Positions 17,049 through 24,300 of a DNA stretch of 64,000 nt are shown piece after piece. Source of the DNA: Bradyrhizobium sp. 199 (GTDB taxonomy: Bacteria; Pseudomonadota; Alphaproteobacteria; Rhizobiales; Xanthobacteraceae). Position 1 is the first letter of the stretch. Every line of letters begins with the position of its first letter. The stretch is from NCBI RefSeq assembly GCF_023073355.1, contig NZ_JADPJI010000005.1:310001-374000 (forward strand), in the 5' to 3' direction. A program made the position numbers and the translations under genes. The notes under the pieces were generated by a model. It did no database searches. It was not told the origin of the DNA and saw only the letters and a list, made by a program, of their open reading frames with translations.

Positions 17049-18013
17049 ATCAGGCTGTCGTCATAGCGCAGGGCGTGATCGCGGTCGCGTGCCAGCAGCA
17101 GCGGGCCGTCGAGATCGACGAAGCGGGCCTGCGGTGTCACCAGCATCGCCGGGGCCATCGACAGCGAGGTTGCGACCATGCAGCCGATCATGATCTCGAA
17201 GCCCAGCGCCTGGGCGGCGTCCGCCATGGCGAGCGCCTCGGTGAGGCCGCCGGTCTTGTCGAGCTTGATGTTCACGGCGTCGTAGCGCTCGCGCAAGGGG
17301 GCAAGCGAAGAGCGGTCGTGCACGCTTTCGTCGGCGCAGACCGCGAGCGGCCGCTTGATCCGCGCCAGCGCCTCATCCTTCCCGGCCGGCAGCGGCTGCT
17401 CGACCAGGGTGACGCCGACAGCCTCGCAGGCGGCGAGATTGTGCTCCAGATTGGCCTCGGTCCAGGCCTCGTTGGCATCGACGATCAGCTCGGATTCGGG
17501 TGCGGCCTTGCGCACGGCCGCGATCCGCTGGGGATCGCCGTCGCCGCCGAGCTTGATCTTGAGCAGCGGCCGGTGCGCCGCCTTGGCGGTCGCGGCCGCC
17601 ATGGCCTCGGGGGTCCCCAACGAGATCGTGTAGGCGGTGGTGCGCTCGCCCGGCACCGGGCGGTCGAGCAGGTCCCAGGCCCGCAGGCCTGCCGCCTTGG
17701 CCTCCAGGTCGATCAAGGCGCAATCCAGGGCGTTGCGGGCCGCACCGGGCGGCATGGCGGCCTGCAAGGCCTGCCGGGTGATACCACCGGCGACGGCCTC
17801 CTGCATCGCCTGGACGGCGATAAGGGTCGCTTCGGGCGTCTCGCCATAGCGGGGATAGGGCACGCACTCGCCGCGGCCGGTCAGCCCGTGCCGGCTGACC
17901 TCCGCCACGACAGTCACGGCCTCGGTTTTGGCCCCCCGGCTGATGGTAAAGCTGCCCGCGATCGGGAAGCGCTCGATTCGCGACGACAGGGAAGCAAATT
18001 TTATGGAAGTCAT
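17018..18013 (-). CDS. Enolase-superfamily epimerase (dipeptide epimerase / DgcA-like)
   Basis: 331 residues, muconate-lactonizing-enzyme group of the enolase superfamily. LLKIKLGG carries the KxK catalytic pair; metal ligands are expected at IVDANEAW, LVEQPLP and CADES; the second catalytic Lys is in VNIKLDKTGG. This arrangement is typical of L-Ala-D/L-Glu epimerases and of the N-acetyl-D-Glu racemase DgcA. Its role would be recycling of murein peptide or catabolism of D-amino acids. No dgcN or peptidase gene is adjacent, so the exact substrate is undecided. Confidence 0.85.
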   Translation of the reverse strand: MTSIKFASLSSRIERFPIAGSFTISRGAKTEAVTVVAEVSRHGLTGRGECVPYPRYGETPEATLIAVQAMQEAVAGGITRQALQAAMPPGAARNALDCALIDLEAKAAGLRAWDLLDRPVPGERTTAYTISLGTPEAMAAATAKAAHRPLLKIKLGGDGDPQRIAAVRKAAPESELIVDANEAWTEANLEHNLAACEAVGVTLVEQPLPAGKDEALARIKRPLAVCADESVHDRSSLAPLRERYDAVNIKLDKTGGLTEALAMADAAQALGFEIMIGCMVATSLSMAPAMLVTPQARFVDLDGPLLLARDRDHALRYDDSLIYPPDASLWG

Positions 18014-18140
18014 TTTGAACTCTGGCGAAATCTGAACCTGCTAGTTACCTCTAGCAACTAACAATTGGGGACACCTTCTCCGGGTAAGGGCGCGTGCGCA
18101 ACTCTCTGATTTTCTCTGCCCCGGCACGGGAGCGGACATC

Positions 18141-19274
18141 TTGAACAGCGATCCGAAGCTGGAACGGATTGCCAAGGGCAAGGCGCTGGCACTTTGCGCC
18201 ACTGGGACCTGGACCGCGAGCTTCGCACCGGTCCTGGAGCGGATGGTGGCCGACGCCGAGAAGCTCGCCGGCGGCCCCCAGAGCATCTTCATCGACGTCT
18301 CCGAGGTCGCCAAGCTCGACACTTTCGGCGCATGGCTGATCGAGCGGCTGCGCCGCAGCCTGACCAAAGGGCCCGTCGAGGCGCAGATCGCGGGGCTCTC
18401 CGCCAATTATTCGAGCCTTGTCGACGAGGTGCGGCGGGTCAGGGCGGGGGCCGTGGTCGAGGGCGGCACGGTGACCATCACCGGCATGCTGGAGCAGATC
18501 GGCCGGACCGTGGCCGGCGTCGGCGGAACAATCGCGGGCCTCGTCGACATGCTCGGTGCCGTGCTCGCGGCGTGGTTTCGTGTCCTGATCCACCCGCGCA
18601 CGCTTCGCCTGACCTCGACGGTCCATCACATGGAGCAGGTCTGCTGGCGTGCGGTGCCGATCATCGTGCTGATCACCTTCCTGATCGGCTGCATCATCGC
18701 CCAGCAGGGCATCTTCCATTTCCGCCGCTTCGGCGCCGACATCTTCGTGGTCGACATGCTGGGCGTGCTGGTGCTGCGGGAGATCGGCGTGCTCCTGGTC
18801 GCGATCATGGTCGCCGGACGCTCGGGCAGCGCCTACACCGCCGAGCTCGGCTCGATGAAGATGCGCGAGGAGATCGACGCGCTGCGCACCATGGGGTTCG
18901 ATCCGATCGAGGTTCTGGTGCTGCCGCGCATGATGGCCCTCGTGCTCGCGCTGCCGATCCTCGCATTCCTCGGCGCGATGGCCGCGCTCTATGGCGGCGG
19001 GCTCGTGGCCTGGCTCTATGGCGGGGTCGAGCCAGAGGCCTTCCTGCTGCGGCTGCGCGATGCCATCTCGATCGACCATTTCATCGTCGGCATCGTCAAG
19101 GCGCCGGTCATGGCCGCGGTGATCGGCATCGTCGCCTGCGTCGAAGGGCTCGCCGTGCAGGGCAGCGCGGAATCGCTCGGGCAGCACACCACGGCCTCGG
19201 TGGTGAAGGGCATTTTCTTCGTCATCGTCATGGATGGCGTGTTCGCGATCTTCTTCGCCTCGATCGGGATGTGA
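18141..19274 (+). CDS. mlaE: MlaE-type ABC permease with fused N-terminal STAS (MlaB-like) domain
   Basis: 377 residues starting at TTG 18141 with GGAGC spaced about 7 nt before it. Residues 1-110 form a STAS-like domain (IFIDVSEVAKLDTFGAWLIERLRR) equivalent to the separate MlaB of E. coli. The rest is the MlaE permease: HPRTLRLTSTVHHMEQVCWRAVPI, then AIMVAGRSGSAYTAELGSMK with the conserved EIDAL(R/K)TMGFDP coupling segment and about five membrane helices. It forms the inner-membrane part of a phospholipid transport ABC system. It overlaps nothing and is followed 2 nt later by the ATPase gene. Confidence 0.9.
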   Translation: MNSDPKLERIAKGKALALCATGTWTASFAPVLERMVADAEKLAGGPQSIFIDVSEVAKLDTFGAWLIERLRRSLTKGPVEAQIAGLSANYSSLVDEVRRVRAGAVVEGGTVTITGMLEQIGRTVAGVGGTIAGLVDMLGAVLAAWFRVLIHPRTLRLTSTVHHMEQVCWRAVPIIVLITFLIGCIIAQQGIFHFRRFGADIFVVDMLGVLVLREIGVLLVAIMVAGRSGSAYTAELGSMKMREEIDALRTMGFDPIEVLVLPRMMALVLALPILAFLGAMAALYGGGLVAWLYGGVEPEAFLLRLRDAISIDHFIVGIVKAPVMAAVIGIVACVEGLAVQGSAESLGQHTTASVVKGIFFVIVMDGVFAIFFASIGM

Positions 19275-19276
19275 CG

Positions 19277-20047
19277 ATGGCAGGCGAGATGCAAGATCCC
19301 ATCATCCGCGTTCGCGACATCACCGTGCAGTTCGGCAGCACACGCGTGCTCGACGGCCTCAACCTTGACGTCAAGCGCGGCGAGATTTTGGGATTTGTCG
19401 GCCCATCGGGCGCGGGCAAGTCCGTGCTGACGCGCACCATCATCGGCCTCGTTCCGAAGGTCGCAGGCTCCATCGAAGTGTTCGGTGTCGATCTGGATTC
19501 CTCCAACACCTCGCAGCGCCGCAACGTCGAGCGGCGCTGGGGCGTCTTGTTTCAGCAGGGCGCGCTGTTCTCCTCGCTCACGGTGCGGCAGAACATCCAG
19601 TTTCCGATGCGCGAATATTTGCGCGTTTCGCAGCGGCTGATGGACGAGATCACCATGGCCAAGCTCACCATGGTCGGCCTCAAGCCTGAGGTCTCCGATC
19701 GCTTCCCGTCCGAGCTCTCCGGCGGCATGATCAAGCGCGTGGCGCTGGCGCGCGCGCTCTCGCTCGATCCGGACCTCGTATTCCTGGACGAGCCGACCTC
19801 GGGTCTCGACCCGATCGGCGCCGGCGACTTCGACGAGCTGGTCCGGACGCTCCAGCGCACTTTGGGGTTGACCGTTTTCATGGTAACCCACGATCTCGAC
19901 AGCCTTTACACCGCATGCGACCGCATCGCCGTTTTAGGGAACGGTAAGATCATTGCGGCAGGGTCGATCGCCGACATGCAGGCCTCGCAGCATCCCTGGC
20001 TGAGGCAGTATTTCCATGGCAAGCGCGCCCGCGCGGTCATGGGGTGA
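19277..20047 (+). CDS. mlaF: MlaF-type ABC transporter ATPase
   Basis: 256 residues from ATG 19277. Walker A is GPSGAGKSVL, the Q-loop is in LFQQGALFSSLTV, the signature is LSGGMIKRVALARAL, Walker B is LVFLDEPTSGLDP, and the H-loop is VTHDLDSLY. It energises the MlaE permease to move phospholipids between inner membrane and outer membrane through the MCE protein encoded next. Its start lies 2 nt after the permease stop, so the two are translationally close. The LFQQGALFSSLTV stretch is typical of the Mkl/MlaF subfamily. Confidence 0.95.
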   Translation: MAGEMQDPIIRVRDITVQFGSTRVLDGLNLDVKRGEILGFVGPSGAGKSVLTRTIIGLVPKVAGSIEVFGVDLDSSNTSQRRNVERRWGVLFQQGALFSSLTVRQNIQFPMREYLRVSQRLMDEITMAKLTMVGLKPEVSDRFPSELSGGMIKRVALARALSLDPDLVFLDEPTSGLDPIGAGDFDELVRTLQRTLGLTVFMVTHDLDSLYTACDRIAVLGNGKIIAAGSIADMQASQHPWLRQYFHGKRARAVMG

Positions 20048-20076
20048 GAAGCTGGGATGAGTAACCGGAGCACCTG

Positions 20077-20952
20077 ATGGAAACGCGGGCGAACTACGTC
20101 TTGATCGGGTCGTTCACGCTGGCCGTCATCGCCGCGGCGATCGGCTTCGTGCTGTGGTTTCAGTCGCTGCACACCACCAAGCAGCGCAGCCCCCTGCGCG
20201 TCGTGTTCGAGGGCCCGGCGGCGGGCCTGCGCAATGGCGGCAGCGTCAATTTCAACGGTATCAGGGTGGGCGAGGTGGTCTCGGTGAAGCTGGACAACCC
20301 GCGGCGGGTTGTCGCACTCGCCATGATCGAGAACAACGCCCCGATCCGCAAGGACACCTTAGTCGGTCTCGAATTCCAGGGACTCACCGGCGTCGCCGCG
20401 ATTTCGCTCAAGGGGGGCGACGAAGCGGCGGCTCCGGCGCCGCTCGACCAGGACGGCATCCCGACCCTGACCGCCGACCCCAACAAGCTCCAGGACGTCA
20501 CCGAGGCGATCCGCGGCACGCTGCAGAACATCAACAAGATCGTCGCCGACAATCAGGAATCGGTGAAGAATTCGCTGAAGAATCTGGAGACCTTCACCAA
20601 CTCGCTCGCCCGCAATTCCGAGAAGATCGACGGCGTGATGGCAAAGGTCGATGGCGTCATGCTCAAGGCCGACAATCTCATGGTCGGCCTCAACACGCTC
20701 GCCGGCGGCAAGGATGGCGGCGAGCTGTTCCAGGCGGTGAAGTCGATCCGCGAGCTCGCCGACGATTTCGACAAGCGCTCCGGCGCGCTGATGGCCGACG
20801 GCCGTCGTACCCTCGGTGACATCAGCCGCGCCGTGAACAACTTTGACCGCAACCCCACCCGCGTGCTGTTCGGCGCCAGCAACAGCAGCGCGCCGGCCGC
20901 CGCTCCGCCGCCGGCCGAGCCGCCGAAGCCGGCCGCAGCGCCCAGGCGGTAG
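20077..20952 (+). CDS. mlaD: MlaD-type MCE domain lipid-binding protein
   Basis: 291 residues. An N-terminal membrane anchor (YVLIGSFTLAVIAAAIGFVLWF) is followed by the MCE domain (about 40-125: VVFEGPAAGLRNGGSVNFNGIRVGEV). A long helical stretch (about 145-245) and an Ala/Pro-rich tail come after it. In Mla systems MlaD makes a hexameric periplasmic ring that receives lipid. It is the third gene of the operon, 29 nt after mlaF. I see no mlaC or mlaA after it; repeats and the end of the gpr gene follow, so the other parts must be elsewhere if present. Confidence 0.9.
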   Translation: METRANYVLIGSFTLAVIAAAIGFVLWFQSLHTTKQRSPLRVVFEGPAAGLRNGGSVNFNGIRVGEVVSVKLDNPRRVVALAMIENNAPIRKDTLVGLEFQGLTGVAAISLKGGDEAAAPAPLDQDGIPTLTADPNKLQDVTEAIRGTLQNINKIVADNQESVKNSLKNLETFTNSLARNSEKIDGVMAKVDGVMLKADNLMVGLNTLAGGKDGGELFQAVKSIRELADDFDKRSGALMADGRRTLGDISRAVNNFDRNPTRVLFGASNSSAPAAAPPPAEPPKPAAAPRR

Positions 20953-20971
20953 GAGCGGGTAATTTCTCCTC

Positions 20972-21058
20972 CGTCATTGCGAGCGCAGCGAAGCAATCCA
21001 GATTGTCTCCGCAGGGGCAGCCTGGATTGCTTCGTCGCAAGGGCTCCTCGCAATGACG
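20972..21058. repeat. Dispersed palindromic element (CGTCATTGCGAG type)
   Basis: Starts CGTCATTGCGAGCGCAGCG and ends with CTCCTCGCAATGACG; inner arms AAGCAATCCAG and CTGGATTGCTT pair. It begins 20 bp after mlaD and is part of the 436-bp gap before gpr. Confidence 0.8.
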
Positions 21059-21079
21059 ATGTGGAGAGAGTGTGCGCCA

Positions 21080-21221
21080 CTCTCGTGTCCCGGACGCGCT
21101 GCAGCGTGAAACGCTGCTGCGCAGAGCCGGGACCTAGAAGCAACGCAGCAATGCCGCGAGATGGGCCCCGGTTCTGCAGCGCACCGCTGAAGAAGCGCTG
21201 CGCTGCGTCCGGGGCACGACA
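21080..21221. repeat. Dispersed palindromic element (CTCTCGTGTCCCGGACGC type)
   Basis: Starts CTCTCGTGTCCCGGACGCGC and ends with GCTGCGTCCGGGGCACGA, with internal GAGCCGGGACC and GGGCCCCGGTTCTG arms. It is a second copy of the element seen at 14141-14266 and again lies next to a CGTCATTGCGAG element. Confidence 0.65.
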
Positions 21222-21331
21222 GCCTCGTGGCCGGGATGGAGCGCAAGCGTCATAGGAGACTCCTTGCTTGTCCCCCGGTGCCGCTGCGCTCCCGGTCTAC
21301 GATTCTCCTCGCAACGAGGAGCCCAAACAAA

Positions 21332-21355
21332 AACGGAGCCCGTGAGGGCTCCGTT
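21332..21355 (-). terminator. Rho-independent terminator of the growth-pole ring gene
   Basis: AACGGAGCCC and GGGCTCCGTT form a perfect 10-bp stem around the loop GTGA. Read on the minus strand it is followed by TTTTTGTTTG, a good U-tract. It lies 33 nt beyond the stop codon of the 1943-residue gene. Confidence 0.85.
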
Positions 21356-21388
21356 CGCTGTTCGCAACTCGCTATTCGCGAGTCTGCC

Positions 21389-24300
21389 TTACCCGAGCCG
21401 TCCAGCCGCGTGCGCGAGCAGCGTGTAGACCAGACCCGTCTCCGAGGTCAGGTGGCTGCGCAGCTCCTGCGGGCCGCGGCCGTCGCGGGCGACTTCGTCG
21501 AGCAGGCGCTCGAACTCGGCGACATAGCGGTCGACCGTGCCCTTGAAGCTGCGGTCGGCGCGGTACTTGCGGGCGACCTCGTCGAAGGCCTTCTGGCCGG
21601 CGGGCGTATAGAGGCGCTTGGTGAAGGCCTTGTTCTCGCCGCGCTGGTAGCGGTCCCACATCTCGGCGGCGAGGTTGCGGTCCATCAGCCGGCCGATGTC
21701 GAGCGACAGCGACTCCAGCGGATTGCTGCTGGCCTGCGGCGCCTGCGGCTGCGGCGCGGGCGCGGCGCGGCCACGGGAGGCCTGACCGGTCGGGGCGCCC
21801 TGATTGGCGTCGGTCCGGCTGAGCAGGTCCGACAGCCAGCCGTCGCGGCCCTGGTCGTTGCCTGCAGGCGCGACCGGCGGCGCTTCCGTGCGGCGTGCGG
21901 CCGGCATGCCGAGGTCGGGCGGCGGCAGCGTCGAGGCGCTGCCGGTGTCCCGCATCCGGGTCTCGGTGGCGCGGACGCCGACGGCTGCCAGCACCGGCTC
22001 TTCCTGGCGCTGCACGCTGGCACGGCTCGTCGTGGTGACGTCGAGGCCGCGGCCATGCTGGGCCACGATGCGGTTGAGCTCGGCCAGAGCCTCGATCTGG
22101 TCGACGATCACCTTGCGCATCTGCGCCGTGCTCTCGGCGGCCTCTTGCGGCATCTCGAGCACGCCGCGGCGCAGCTCGTTGCGGGTGGCTTCGAGCTCGT
22201 TGTGCATCTCGAAGGCCATCTGCTTCATGCTGGAGACCAGATTGGTGAACTTCTCGGTCGACTGCTTGAACATCGCATCCGCCTCGTCCGTGGTCTGGCG
22301 GTAGATGTCGTGCATCGCCTCGACGGTCTGGCGATGCTCCTCCTCGGACGCTGCGCGCACCGCCTCGAACTGGCGGGTGATCGCGGCGGAGCCTGCGCCG
22401 GCGGTTTCGGCGACGACACGGGCGATGTCGCGGGCGCGCTCTTCAGCCGCCGCCAGCGATTCATCGAGCAGGCCGGTGAAGCGCGACAGCCGCTGGTCGA
22501 GATCGGCCGTGCGCAGGTCGATCGTGGTGACGAGCGATTCCAGCGCCTCCTTGCGCTCGGCGAGCGAGGCGGTGGTGTTCTTGTTGCTCTGCTCGACGAC
22601 CTGCGCGGCGTCAACCAGCGCCTTGCCGTGCGCGTCGAACTGGGTCGACAGCTCGCCGAGATCCTGGAGCGCCTTCGTGGTCTTGCTGTTGAAGACGTTG
22701 AGCTGCTCTTCCAGGTTCTGCGTCGCCGCGCCGTTGCGCGAGGTGACGTCGTTCATCGCCGAGACGAAGTCGGCGACGCGCGTCACCAGCGCCCGCTCGA
22801 GCGAGTTGAGGTTGTCGTGCGCACCGGTCAGCACCTCCTGGAGCAGGATGTTGCCTTCGCGCAGACGTTCGAACAGCGCCACCGTGTCGGTGCGCAGGAT
22901 CTTGCTGGTCTCCTGCATCTCGGTGACGGCCGCGATCGAGACCTGGCGCGACTGGTCGATCGCGGAACGCGAGGCCTGCTCGAGGTCCTTGAGCGACTTG
23001 CCGACCGCGCTGGTGGCGATCTCGCTCGCAGCGTTGATGGTGCGGGCGACTTCCGAGCCGTTGCCCATCATGGTCTGCGAGAAGGCCTGGCCGCGCGTCT
23101 CGATCGACTTCAGCGCGTCCGAGGTGACGCGGTCGATGTCGAGCGTGAGCTGGCTGCTCTTCGAGCCGATCGCATCGACCAGCGCACCGCGCTTGGCGTC
23201 GATCATGTTCGACAGACGGTCCGCCTGCTGCTGCACATAGGTGACGATCTCGTCGGTCTTGCCGGTCATGGCCTGGCCGAAGCTGGAGCTGGCGGCGAGC
23301 ACCGAACGCTCGACTTCGGACGAGCTCGACTTGACCCGCGAGCTCGCCTCATTCGAGGCCGTGATCAGCGCGTTCTGGGCGTTGAGCGCGCTGGTCTGGA
23401 TGTCGTTGGTCGCGTTCGCGGTGGCCGCGCTCAGCGTGCGCTCGATCTCGGTCGAGATCGTGCGGATCTGGCTCGCGGCGTCCGCCGAGGTCGAGGTCAG
23501 CGAGGTCTGGGCCTCGCGTGCGCTGTTGAGGATGGTCGAGGCGGTGTCGGCGCCGACCGCGGTCAGCGTACGCTCGATGTCCGTGGTCAGCGACTTGATC
23601 TGGCTCGCCGCGTCGGTCGAGGCGGAGATCAGCGATCCCTGGGCCTCGCGCACGCCGCTGGTGAGCGCCTCGATGGTGGCGCCGCCGGCGGTTGCCAGCG
23701 CGCGCTGCATCTCGGCGGCGAGCGAACGGACCTGGCTGGTCTGTTCGGCCGAAACCGTGAGCAGGGTGCTCTGGGCGTCGCGAGCGCTGGTGGTGATGGT
23801 CTCCGCTGTCGACTGGCCGACCTGCGAGAGCGAACGATGCACTTCGGCCGCGAGCGATTTGACCTGGCTCGCCGCCTCGGAGGACGCCGTCACCAGCATG
23901 TTCTGCGCCTCGCGAGCGCCAGCGGTGATGGTTTCGGCGGTCGAGGTGCCCGCCATCGTGAGCGAGCGCTGCACATCGGCCGTGAGCGACTTGACCTGGG
24001 CCGCCGCATCCGAGGATCCGGCAACCAGGGTGTTCTGGGCTTCGCGCGCGCCGGTGGTGAGGATCTCGGCGGTCGAGGTGCCCGCCATCGTGAGCGAACG
24101 CTGCACGTCGGAGGACAGCGCCTTGATCTGGTTGGCGGTCTCGGTCGAGGTCGCGATCAGCGTGCTCTGCGCATCGCGGGCGCCGGCGGTGATCGATTCC
24201 GCCGTGGTGGAGCCGGCCATCGACAGCGAGCGCTGCACGTCGGCGGTGAGCGTCTTGACGTGGTTGGCCGCATCCGAGGACGCGGTGACGAGGGTGGTCT

